From Pholis gunnellus (lineage: Eukaryota; Chordata; Actinopteri; Perciformes; Pholidae): a stretch of DNA of 64,000 bases. The stretch is from NCBI GenBank assembly GCA_910591455.2, contig OU342822.1, forward strand, positions 17,459,154 to 17,523,153, read 5' to 3'. Shown in pieces: positions 11,395-21,307 of the stretch. Each line of letters opens with the position of its first letter. The first letter of the stretch is position 1. The translations under genes were made by a program, and so were the position numbers. The notes under the pieces are model-generated. The model was not told the DNA's origin and did not search any database. It was given only the letters and a program-made list of their open reading frames with translations.

Positions 11395-13212
11395 TCATTA
11401 TGTCTGGACATTTATGGCTACATTCATCACTGATTCCTTTCCTTCACACTGTGAGATTATACCAGGGACAGATGAGATATTAAACAATATCATAATGTAT
11501 TGTCTCTGTTGCTCTTCGTTTTGGCAGGCCTGTAATCCACCGGCCATTTATAATGAGCGTGTGCTTCTCTGTGAAGCCACGGAGCCTTTGCTACACAATC
11601 TAATAATAATCCAAGGTCGCTGATAGTTTCAACCAAAGACGGCCAGGTTCACGTGTGAGGAAAAATAACAGGAAAAAAAAAAAGAAAGGACAATGTAGGG
11701 ATCAGTTGGTGAAGGGACTCAGTGTATTTTCTATGTCACATTCTGCAGCTGACGATATGTGAATTGAACAAGGAATAAATCCAGAAAGCAGCCAAATCTA
11801 TCTTGTGAACAAGAGTAAAGGGTCTTTTTTGATGTAGCATCCAGTGACCTTTTTTAGTCCAAGAAATTCAGAGAAATATCAGACCATCATTTTACAGTCA
11901 GATCCAAGAGGTGGATGTTCAGTGAGTTTGGTATTTTGTTTGTCTGTGTTCACTCTTTTCACATAAAGGTGTTTATGTCTGTTGTGTCTGTTGTTTCTCT
12001 GTTATTTGATGAGGAAGATTGTTGTGTAACCAATCTTCAGTTAGTGTTTAATAAAGGCATTGCCTTAAAGAATGACTTTAAAGCTGCAACCAGGTTTGTA
12101 GAGTGTGACAAAGTGTTTCTGATAAAGGGTCCACTCCACGAGTCTCATGAAAGACAATATCCAGCTGATATAAACTGTAGCATCAAGGGCTTTAGGACAG
12201 AAAATTAACTGTTAACTCACAAGTTCCTGAACTTATTAGAAGTGCAATACTATCCCTGAAAAGATCCCAAATTAAAACAATTCCAATGGATGCATTCGGG
12301 GAACAAAATCCTCATTTGTGCAAAGTGTCATTGAGAAGTGAAGAGGCTGAGATATGCAAATGTTTAGTCTGAGTTAGTCAAATGAGTCGGGATCTCTTGG
12401 GTTATAGTCTCAAGAGGAAACTCATGTGTTGCATACTGTATATCTCCACCCTGACTCAGCAAAGAAACACTAACTTTGGAAGACATCCATTTTATTCGTC
12501 TGTGGATTTTATTCCACTTTTACTCACATTGGAATCTCATTGTGGAGGCATCTCTTCACAGCCGGTAACAACCAAGTCTTTCAACGTATAATTACGGGCA
12601 TGTGAGCATTGTTTTGTCTTGAAAACATGTGAACCTCATGTGAATCCTTTACTACCTGCTCGGTCATTATAGCACGTGAACGTTTCCCTCGGGGGATTTG
12701 AATAGGTGCTCGATGTGGTGAAAACTAGGTCAACTGTTTGCAGCATTGACTAAAGTCTTTCACCATCTCCTCTGGTAAGAAGCAGAGTGAGGGGACATTG
12801 TATCCAGCAGCACAAACAGAGTTGGAAAGGAATCCATCAATCACCAATTTAACTCACTTACAATGCATGGAATATTCAACCCAAAAAAACATCTGGATAA
12901 GAGAAATGTTACGTAATAGCTATAAAACATGAAACAGGTACTTTTCATTGTTTCTCCAATGTTTCGATCTGATTGAATGATTTGAATAAATATCTAATTT
13001 TAAGGGGCAAATACAACATCCAGCAAAATGGAATAGTAGCTCAAGAATAACGTTGATTAACACCAAATGCTCTGCTGCTTGCTGGTTAAAAAAATGGACA
13101 CGGATGTATTTCAAACACTTTCTGAAGTACCAATATGAATGTCTTTCATGTTTCTTTTTGTCTTTTCAGGTGCCAGTTCCCTCAGAAAAAGATAAATCGG
13201 TCCATAGTTTAA
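8339..13212 (+). CDS. pgf: Placenta growth factor-like VEGF family growth factor
   Basis: Secreted cystine-knot ligand of VEGF receptors. Coding exons: 8339-8404, 10555-10588, 10662-10858, 10970-11046, 11136-11165, 11241-11324, 13170-13212; total 531 nt, 176 aa with the longest exon 6. Residues 1-22 are a hydrophobic signal peptide encoded by exon 1. The VEGF/PDGF core carries eight cysteines (SMCRPM, PTCVPL, RCSGCCGDDNLEC, RCEC) and an SNIT glycosylation site. LVDVEQEYPGEVE is closer to PGF than to VEGFA, and the 14q synteny also favours PGF. Exon 6 encodes a basic heparin-binding segment (KNRHRRRKHKKTANGCGK) and the last exon adds CQFPQKKINRSIV, giving a CGxC pattern like the VEGF heparin-binding exons. 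Exons 1-5 are secure. The final exon is chosen by phase and by the CGKC match. A teleost vegfa-like paralogue is the main alternative. Confidence 0.85.
8405..10554 (+). other. pgf: pgf intron 1
   Basis: A 2.15 kb intron between the signal-peptide exon and the short exon 2. It starts GTAATC and ends in a T-rich tract and GCAG. No ORF or known repeat is recognised. One CTCF-like word (10343-10358) is the only regulatory motif noted. Confidence 0.7.
10343..10358 (+). promoter_or_regulatory. CTCF-like site in pgf intron 1
   Basis: The word GACACAAGAGGGCGCT fits the vertebrate CTCF core (CCANNAGRGGGCGC) at most informative positions. Binding is a prediction only. Confidence 0.35.
11238..11261 (+). 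repeat. pgf: (CAG)8 repeat at the splice acceptor of pgf exon 6
   Basis: Eight CAG units follow the pyrimidine tract CTTCCTCCA. Each CAG is a potential 3' splice site. Because exon 5 ends in phase 2, each unit kept in the exon adds one serine codon (AGC) before AAG TCT GTC. The intron upstream is only 75 bases long (11166-11240). Confidence 0.9.
11357..11391. repeat. (CA)n microsatellite in pgf intron 6
   Basis: About 17 CA units begin 32 bases after the exon 6 donor (11325). CA tracts just downstream of donors are known hnRNP L binding sites; an effect here is inference. Confidence 0.9.
11392..13169 (+). other. pgf: pgf intron 6 (remainder)
   Basis: 1.8 kb between the basic exon and the proposed terminal exon. 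It includes a possible alternative acceptor at 11526 (GTTTTGGCAG) that would give a different, unconserved tail. Open frames such as 11915-12208 have no recognisable content. Confidence 0.55.
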
Positions 13213-13544
13213 TGTGGAGGAGTGACTTCAGAGGGACAAACGACATCTCTGTGACTCTTCATCTTCTGTATATCTTTCCTCAGGCATGAGACTTTCCATC
13301 GTGTCCATCTTGACATTCCCGTCATTTTTTGTTATTAATTATCCAATCAGACAACAATATCTGTAAACTCCTTTGGCTCTATCTGCTGGTTTTAACAGGC
13401 AAAAATATATCTCAGTTATAGAAAAACGTTTCTTTAAATCTAGCTGCTTTTGTGGGAGGCTTCAGAAACAGACTATGATACAACACATTCAGAATAGAGC
13501 ATGAAGGGTGGAATGCTGTAAGCTTATCGGTTACCAGGGGAAAG

Positions 13545-13550
13545 AATAAA
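13545..13550 (+). terminator. pgf: Candidate poly(A) signal of pgf
   Basis: AATAAA at 13545 lies 333 bases past the stop. A second AATAAA at 13868 is an alternative. No other gene lies between pgf and the CIPC promoter. Confidence 0.45.
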
Positions 13551-14074
13551 GACCTCCATCGTGAAGTGTTCACCGACAGAAACCTTCTCCACGACTTCAT
13601 GTTCAGTGTGACTTTTGTCGTGTGACTCCTGTTGATGTGTGTTACTTTCTGTAAAGTGTCATTTACCTATGTTGGGACATAGTACATTTATATAAATTCA
13701 TTAAAAAAAATGCAGTCTGATTACAAGGAGCCTCTGTGTTATCTATACGTTTGCATTGGTAGACCATGAGGATGTGAGACACAGAGCTTTTCCTCTGAGA
13801 TGATCGAGGTGTGGATTGATTGTAAGGTGTCTTACATAACAGGGAGGATCCTTGTGAAGTGACGAAAAATAAATATACATATAGATTAAGTGCCACCAGG
13901 TAATCTACTTTCTAATCCTACTTTGTGAAAGCATTGTTTTGCAGCATGTGACAGGCCTATTAGCTGCTCTTACTGTTTAGTAGAGGTTGTCCTGTTTTCC
14001 CTACCAGGCATGGAGGCTCACAACTATGCCACCTCATCCTGCATTTGTGTTAATGCCGGCATGAAAACGTGCAG

Positions 14075-14283
14075 TAAAGAAGACCTGTAAAGAAGACCTG
14101 CAGAGAAGACCTGTAAAGAAGACCTGCAGAGAAGACCTGTAAAGAAGACCTGCAGAGAAGACCTGTAAAGAAGATCTGCAGAGAAGACCTGTAGAGAAGA
14201 CCTGTAGAGAAGACCTGTAAATGAGACCTGCAGAGAAGACCTGTAAAGAAGAACTGCAGAGAAGACCTGTAAAGAAGACCTGC
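14075..14283. repeat. 13-bp tandem repeat with 26-bp higher-order period
   Basis: About 16 copies of a 13-base unit close to AGAAGACCTGYARR. For much of the array two variants alternate, one ending GTAA and the other GCAG, giving a 26-base dimer. Point variants (AAGATCTGC, GAACTGC, ATGAGACCTGC) mark individual units. The array ends 34 bases before the D-box word at 14317, in the 5' flank of CIPC. Confidence 0.95.
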
Positions 14284-14316
14284 CCCGCTTAAGTCAGCTG
14301 CAGGCCCACCAGGCTG

Positions 14317-14324
14317 TTATGTAA
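14317..14324 (+). promoter_or_regulatory. CIPC: D-box (TTATGTAA) in CIPC 5' flank
   Basis: Exact match to the PAR-bZIP/E4BP4 D-box TTATGTAA, about 0.4 kb upstream of the apparent first exon of CIPC. DBP/TEF/HLF and NFIL3 use this word for clock and, in fish, light-driven transcription. Function here is inferred. Confidence 0.5.
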
Positions 14325-14731
14325 CACACCCGCACATTATGCTCCACGTCACTTCCCAGACCGGTCATTCAAGATGCGTGTGCACTATATGTCTACTGTA
14401 GGCGCACATAATGTCCCTTAATTTGCCACACATTTGGCAGTAGTCACGTTTTTGTGCTTGCTTTGCCGCGTCAGCCAATCAGAGGCCTGAAAATGTGTGT
14501 GACGTAGACGGTACTCCAGACAAGACCACGCCCGTAACCTCCCAAATATGGCTGAATGTCTGTAACTACCACCCCCCCCCCGCGTCCCTTTATTATTATT
14601 TTTACGCCGCCCAGGAACAACAACTCTCGGTAGAGTGAAAGGCTGTCGGTTGCTGCTCTTTTCCGTTTTCAACACTCACGGAGGACAATTGAACTGGAAC
14701 GGTTAACGGCTGTTGCCGCTACCGCGCGCAG

Positions 14732-14737
14732 CACGTG
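14732..14737 (+). promoter_or_regulatory. CIPC: E-box CACGTG at CIPC promoter
   Basis: A canonical CLOCK:BMAL1-type E-box CACGTG lies in a GC-rich stretch at the likely CIPC transcription start, just before the first 5' UTR exon's donor. CACGTG also occurs elsewhere in the window (for example near 5152, 21247, 39265), so the match alone is modest evidence. Confidence 0.5.
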
Positions 14738-14744
14738 TCTGAGC

Positions 14745-14872
14745 GGAAAGGGGGAGGGGGGGGAGCGGCGTGTCTCGTGCGGTGTACTGTGGAGTTCTGC
14801 TCGACGTCGCTGGCTGCCAGCTCGCGACGTTACCCCTCAGCGTTGAAGTCAGCGTCGTTGGAACAGAAAAAG
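14745..14872 (+). other. CIPC: Likely 5' UTR exon 1 of CIPC
   Basis: GC-rich sequence ending in a donor GAAAAAG|GTACTT (GT at 14873). A second non-coding part precedes the start codon in the next exon, which begins after TTACAG at 15465. The 5' end is not defined by sequence. Confidence 0.5.
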
Positions 14873-15476
14873 GTACTTCCGCTTATTCTTTTTTTTATTT
14901 CTTTGTTTTTCAAACGTTTATTTGTGTTTTTGCACTGCGCTGTAACGTTCGTAAAAGAGTTTGCTTTAACGCGTGACGTTAACGTAGCTAGCCAAAGTGC
15001 TGAGTGTTGTTTACTTGCGTTTAGCTAGTAAGCTAGTAATGTTAGCCGTCATATATCGAAAGTATAACGTTGATATGTGTGTTGATGGTACAAAATCTGA
15101 ATGAAAAGGATGTTTAAACTAGGTAACGTTAACCTAATATTAACTCCTTTTATTTATCATTACACTAACCGGTAACGTTACTTAACTGTTCAGTAAATTC
15201 AGAAAAGTGTCACGTTAATGCAACCTGTAAGACCAGGAAGTGACGTTTACACTATATTTAAATAACAAGCATGCACCAAATCATGATACAGATATGCTGC
15301 CCACCTCAGACTGAACGTTTAAGCTCAAGGCTTTTACGTTTTTACGTATTATTTACATATTGCTGGTGTTCTGTCATTGTTTACATAATGCTGGTATTCT
15401 GTCATTGCTGGTGTAGTTGCTGTGAGAGCTCGTCGGAGCCAAAGGACATTGTTCGTAACTTACAGCAGGAAAGGAG

Positions 15477-17244
15477 ATGAGCACCAAGAGGAAGGCGGAT
15501 AGTCACTCGAGGGCAGCAAACAGACCTCGCCTCATGAAGTCTGGAGGAACCCGGGCAGAATCAGAGAGAGACTCTGGGTTCTCAGGTCCGGCCTTGCTCT
15601 CGAAACAGTTTTATCTGCTTAGATTGTAAAAGTATCTCTGACTTGAGCCCCGTTAACACTTCTTCCTGGTCTATAGATGCAAGCTCGGAGCACATGAGCA
15701 CAATGGACAACACGGACTCTGAGGACTCATCCCGACCTGTTGTACACAAGGGGCCGCAGACTTCTGGCTCGAGGCCGCAGACTCCTGGCTCGGGGCCCCC
15801 ATCCTCCCAGCTGGCTGTGGTGGGAGGCTCCTACTCTAACCTCCCTCCCATGATCATCATGAACAACGTCCTCCTCAAGCAGGTACACTGCTGCTTACAC
15901 AGCTTAACCATAACTCTAACATAAACCTCAGTGTACAACATAATCTGTATGGATGAATTATGGGCTTCCTGTCGGGTTCAGCCTTCAATCTTTTTAATTT
16001 CAGGCGGTCATACAGGCCGGTCACAACAGTAAGAGTTGCAGTGTAATCCCAGCTGCCTGGAATGTGTTGCCAAAAATAGACCGTGACCATTCACAACAAC
16101 ATAGAGAAACAGTAAATAGAAGTAACTCAAATGAATGATATTGACCTGGTTTTTTTTGTACTTCATATTGGTGCAAGTTAAACCTCAATATGACGGACTC
16201 AATGAGGTGTAACACGTGTCTGCAGTTTGTCTAAATGAATGGACTGCATGTCATCGGACCCTCCTTTGAACATGCGGGTGACCAGGGATCTCTATTACGG
16301 ATGAGAGAGAGAGAGAGAGTGAAACAGTGAAACTCTATCTGATGATTATGTAACTCTGAATTTTGACTTCTTTGCAGCCTCGAGATACTTCTCCTGCTCT
16401 GAAGCCCTGGAGGTTTAGTCCCACGGTGGAGGTGGTTCAGCCGGTGGTCCAGCAGCCTCAGGTGGTCTTTCTTCAGCCTGTGGTCTCTCGTCAAGCTTCT
16501 CCAGCCTCCAAAGAGGCCTCCTCTAGACACAGGCGCCCTAAGAAGTATCTTCCAATCCTGAAATCCTACCCCAAGATCGCCCCACATCCCGGGGACAGCT
16601 CGAGTTCCTCAGGGAGAGGAACTGCTTCCTCATCTTCCTACGCATCGTCTTCTTTTCACTCCTCCTCCTCTTCTTCTGGGTCAGAGAGGGGTAGCAGTTT
16701 GAGCTCCAACAACCGGGAACACTGTCAGAGAGCGAAGCAGAAGAGAAACCTGAGTGGTGGTGCTAGTAACTCTGGCTCAACCGCTACACCCAGCACCACA
16801 TCTCCTCTGGTCCAGAGCCGACTCTCTCTCCCCACAACAGAACCCAGTGCCAGCAGCAGCCCTGCCAGTGAGAGGCCTTCATCTGTTGTCAGCCAGGCAG
16901 AGATCTCCACCTCCTTGTCTGTTACTCAAGCCACTGGCTCATCGGGAGAAAGTAAACACAGTGACAGTGGTGTCGATGCAAAGAGGAAGCGCTTCTGCAA
17001 CACGTACAACATCCTGAGCAAATCTGGCCTGCTCGATATCGCACTGCGCACCAAGGAGCTGCACCGGCAGAACCGGCGCACCCAGAGCGACCTAAACCGG
17101 CTAAAAGAACACACAGAGCTGTTCCTTCAGGCTCTGTGTGGCGGAGACGCCGACGTCTGGGTTAAGCTGCAGGCCGAGCTTCAGGAGGAAGACCGAGAGG
17201 AAGGGAGGGAGAGAGCTGCTCAGACCAGCTTAAAGGCAGATTAG
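15477..17244 (+). CDS. CIPC: CLOCK-interacting pacemaker (circadian repressor)
   Basis: Nuclear protein that binds CLOCK and damps CLOCK:BMAL1 transcription. Coding exons: 15477-15585, 15677-15882, 16378-17244; 1182 nt, 393 aa against 399 in human. Conserved blocks are ESERDSGFSDASSEHMSTMD (residues about 29-48), MIIMNNVLLKQ (about 95-105), YLPILKSYPKIAPHPG (about 163-178), and a helical C-terminal region SGLLDIALRTKELHRQNRRT. The last is the predicted coiled-coil that contacts CLOCK. The middle is long, serine-rich and low-complexity, and likely disordered. The start ATG is the first in-frame one after the exon-2 acceptor and is followed by the basic MSTKRKADSHSR. All phases agree. Confidence 0.95.
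16303..16319. repeat. (GA)8 microsatellite in CIPC intron
   Basis: A short GA run inside the last CIPC intron, 58 bases before the terminal coding exon. No evident role. Confidence 0.85.
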
Positions 17245-20200
17245 ACCCAGACTAGTGCCGGGCTGTAATCCTTTAGACTGAGATCGGGACAGGAAGGCCA
17301 TGGTTTGGGGGGTTGGAGTGTATAGAGACAGATGGACCGACAGTAATGTGCCTCGCAATACACATCCCCCCACAGTCCTGTGGCCTACATTTGGGCCGCC
17401 TTAGGGTCCTGACACACCAAGCCAACTTCAAAGAATTGGTGCAGATAAAGACTTTTTGTTACTGTTAAAAGTTGCACTTGAACTCCCCGTTAAGACTGTA
17501 GCTGGTGGACAGTTAACCGCCAACATGCACATATGTTCTGCACCTGTGTGACAGGTGATGTGTTAGTCAAGCACACTATGCTACCCCCCTTTGCTACAGA
17601 ATTTGTGAAAAGGCAGATAATCACAGGTTTGCACGGTCACCCAGTCCTCTCTTTAATGGCTTCTGTTACCGATTCAACGAGCTTAATCATCCAAACATAA
17701 ACATGCTTGGTGTGTTTGTGATCTACAGTCCAACAAAGCAATCAAGCAATCAAGACTCAGAGAGATTTGGATCCAAAACATGAAGCGGCAAACAAACTGA
17801 AAGCACAATACAGGCTCTGAATCTGAAAGCTTGGATTAAAGACCTGATGTGTAGACGTTTTAACAGTGCATGCTAGGGGACAGACTGTCTCACTACATTG
17901 AGTTGTGTTGACAACAGTCTTTGCGCCGTTCCTGGTAGTTCTCTACGCTGTGTTCCCCTCATACTGCTTAACAGACATCCGTCAAAGTGTGTACATAATA
18001 TGAATTACTTTATTCAGCACTTACAATATCAAAGTAATTCTCATGTCACGTAGAATGTGTCCAGTCAGCGTCTATAAATAGACAAACATGCCTAAAGTGT
18101 CTTTTTAAAAAAAAGTTTTTTGCTGCAATTTCAAACTTGATGTGAAAGATTTGGCACGTTGAGCGTTCCCATCATGTTGATGGCGGCTGTGTTACTGTAC
18201 AAACTGGCTGGAAGTAAAGCACATTTTCCAATAACATCTCCGTGTGCTTCCTGTAGTTCATCAGAGGTTGTCTTTGTGTTTACTCTTAACTTAAGGGCAG
18301 ACTTTTTCTGTGTTAAGTTGCTGTCTGTCTGCTCCTGTATGACGCATTTCATCCAGTCAGTTTTCTTGATCCTCAGCTCAGCTTCAGGCCTCATGAGTCC
18401 AGGTTTCTATTCTTTTATTTGAAAAAGAAAGAACTTTAGGAACAAGAGCTTTGTGATGCCTAACCTGAACTTTGTAAAGGTTTATAAGCTTTATGGCCTT
18501 TAATATCCAAAACCAGATGCTTGTCACAGAACTTTGCATTTGCACTAAAATAATCTGAGCAGCTCCAGAAGTCCACTGTGAGGCATCACGAGCAGCACAC
18601 TGCCGGTGTGTACACACTACTCCTATCGGACAGACATGCAGCACATGACCCGTAGCTTTCTTAGGATTAAAGATGTTTTTGAATATTTTGTGCCTGTATT
18701 ATACTTTGTTTAATGCAACAAAATGAATGTAAGTCTGTGACACACAGACGCAACTGGTTTGTTGCATATCTCAGCTTCTATTTTGTTCAACCAACCAGAT
18801 GTAAACAGACACCGGGTTAGATGTGTGTTTATGGTCCTAGTTCCACTGAGTCTAACATTCAACCCTGAAGAGGTTTGTGGTCGTCTTACTTTCTCCGCCC
18901 AGGTTCTTGTCTGCAGAGCACCAGTTCCACTGACTGCTCCAGATAGCTTCCCACAAACTCCTCCAAAAGTCTGAGTCCTGTGCTCCGAGCATCTCGCGTC
19001 TTCCCACTATGATGAATGTGATTCATGCGAATGAGAAGCAGCCAAAGACACAGAAAACAACATGCTGACTGTACTAGCTGTATTTATTTTTATCCAGCAG
19101 ATGTTCAGAAAAGCCCATAATTCATTCATGAAGGAAGCTACATGTGTTCTTTTGTGCTGGTTTGCTAATGACGCCTGTTTCCCAAACGAGAGAAAACAGA
19201 AATAATAGAAATGATTTTATGACGTAACCCACGCGGCTCTTGCAGGTGTGTCACTTGTCTTTCTTTTTCCTCACATCAAGGTTTTAAAAAGCACAGTTGG
19301 CTCATTGTGAAAATGTTTTTGATTCATGCTAAAGAAAACCTTTTTATATGGCACAGCAGCGAGACTACCGGCACTATTTCGGTCTTTCTTTGGTGAAAAA
19401 GCAAACGTCAGCGCGTTTGAGCTCTTTTAACAGCGTGGAGCCTCTACCGATGCTTATTGTGTATTTCTTCCACCAGCAACATAAATCTGTCTAAACTCAA
19501 ACTATGATATCAAAACTTCTTACACAACTCATTTCTACTTTTGCAGACAATTCCTCCTCAATCCGATGAAAGACGGGGGATGTATTCTTGGTATTAATGT
19601 TTTTCTTTCTTAAAGGTTCCTGTAGGTTGCTGCTGAAATGAGATCTTGCTGTTTTTCGACTCTGGTTCACTGCCAGTGGAATAAATGATATGGAAATATA
19701 AAAAGATCAATGACATTTTGGCTGAAAATAGCACACCCGTCATCTTTTTGAGGTGGTTTCCTCGTTTGCTGCCACCTTTAATAAAGCATCAACATATTAA
19801 AAAGTAGCTCCGCTCACTGTGATCTGAGGTTAGATTTACTGCTTCTGTGACTGAACTACAAGTCTCTAAATATATGTGCTACATGCTGTGTCGTGTTTTT
19901 AACTTTCAAGACAAGAAGTTAATTGACAAGGAGTCGAGACCGGTGTTACTGGTTTGATGTGACATGCTTTTTGTTGTACATTTTAAGTTAGAGGCTCATT
20001 GCTGGTATAATAAATGTCATTCCAAAGAATCTGTTTTTGCTGGGTGTGATGTGATAAACCTAATCTTTTACAGATTATTGGTACTGCTTTATGTAGTGTA
20101 TCAGTTCAGACAAACACTAAAAGCAGCGTTAAGTCTTGAGTCTTGCATGGAGGTGAGAAAGAGGAAGACTGAGATGTTTATTTTGGGAGTTTTCCACACA

Positions 20201-20605
20201 CTCATCGCACGAGCAAAGAGAAAGTGAGAAGTTGAATGTCTGCTCTTACATCACAAACACTGAACAATGTGTGGAACTCAAGAGATGTACTCGCCAGGAG
20301 CCACAAAGCCTGTTATGCATCTATTCCTCTTCAGTCAAATATTTTGGAAGTTTATTCTTTACATTTTTGGAACTCAATCTCTGTACTTGTAAATACCCCT
20401 GAATCATAAAAACATATGTGACTCATTGATACCAGTGGTACTAGACAGGAGTTTATATACATGTGGTCAAATACAGAGGATTCACCATTTGATCTTGATT
20501 AAGGTTTAAACAATGTGCAGCTAATGATCTGTTTATCTGTTTCTTATTAATATATTGAATTTGGCTGGAGCCTCTGTACACCACCGCTTTAATAAATAAA
20601 ATAAA
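17245..20605 (+). other. CIPC: Long 3' UTR of CIPC
   Basis: About 3.3 kb with no convincing ORF, AT-rich, closed by a run of overlapping AATAAA signals at 20591 (AATAAATAAAATAAA). Earlier hexamers occur near 19779 and 20007, so shorter isoforms are possible. The length is in keeping with the long CIPC 3' UTR in mammals. Confidence 0.55.
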
Positions 20606-20720
20606 AAAACAATTACGTAATCAATTCATAAATATTTAAACGGTGTTCTAGACCTAATCATTCTTCAATAACTTTCTGTTTTTGTGATTTCTCTCTTTAC
20701 CTTGTAGTTTATAGTTTCGA

Positions 20721-20822
20721 CCACTAGGTGGCGTCAATGACGCAACATCGGTGGAGACCGGAAGAGGGAATAATAATAAACCCAGAAGCTGTAGGTGGCA
20801 GCTCCTTCCACTAGATGGCGGT
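20721..20822 (+). promoter_or_regulatory. ZNF410: Two tandem CTCF-like words at the ZNF410 promoter
   Basis: CCACTAGGTGGCGTC at 20721-20735 and CCACTAGATGGCGGT at 20808-20822 match the CTCF core and share orientation, 87 bases apart. Between them are TGACGCAA (20738-20745) and CCGGAAG (20758-20764), which are CRE-like and ETS-like. The second word is followed by a stretch ending in CCAAAGAAGAAGAA that resembles a dispersed vertebrate repeat end, so one site may be repeat-derived. Confidence 0.4.
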
Positions 20823-20869
20823 AATGCGACACCAAGGAATGCCAGCTACACGTTCAAAAACCAAAGAAG

Positions 20870-21288
20870 AAGAAAAGGAACAGGACTCTCACTACTTTCT
20901 TTAGCTCAGTTACACAACTAATAACAAGGTAAACGGAATAATGTCACGTTACCGACGATTTAACGACGTTAAATACACGTACAGTGTATCGTCAGCCGTT
21001 GGTATTTGACACCGGGCAGCTAACGGCTGTCTGTTAGCCTCGATAGCGAGTTTGGTAACTGCTAACCCTGCTAGCTAACAAGATAGCCTCTCGTCTGTTT
21101 GTTTATTTGCCCTCAGATTGTGCAATGGTTTTGGCGCAAAGATGACCTGCACCTCATCCTCATGACCGACCGAGAGTCTCACATTTAGCAGGTCTAGTTT
21201 GAGGTACGCATGATGTTTTGATCAGACCTGAGCCTGAATCGTAGAACACGTGTGTATGCGTTTGACGGGTCAGTGTTGATGTCTGCAG
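20870..21288 (+). other. ZNF410: Non-coding 5' exons of ZNF410
   Basis: A first exon ends at 20928 (ATAACAAG|GTAAAC). A second runs about 21118-21203 and carries two tiny upstream ORFs, one from ATG 21125 to TGA 21145 and one starting at 21142. The coding exon acceptor is at 21287-21288 (CTGCAG). Exon ends are inferred from splice consensus. Confidence 0.5.
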
Positions 21289-21307
21289 GTTCCACACAGG
21301 GTGACCC

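Noticed and set aside
11117..11623. 168-codon open frame over pgf exons 5-6
   Set aside because: Its content is translated CAG and CA repeat plus intron. The real exons read in a different arrangement with conserved basic residues.
11526..11625. Alternative pgf terminal exon after GTTTTGGCAG
   Set aside because: In phase, but the resulting tail (PVIHRPFIMS...) has no VEGF-family resemblance. The exon at 13170 restores a CGKC pattern, so it was preferred.
11915..12208. 97-codon open frame in pgf intron 6
   Set aside because: Starts without context, matches nothing known to me, and lies inside an intron.
14075..14283. Regularly spaced direct repeats that could look like a CRISPR array
   Set aside because: Units are contiguous 13-mers without unique spacers, in a vertebrate genome. 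It is a simple tandem array.
16231..16587. Minus-strand open frame opposite the CIPC terminal exon
   Set aside because: Shadow of the CIPC reading frame caused by its biased composition.
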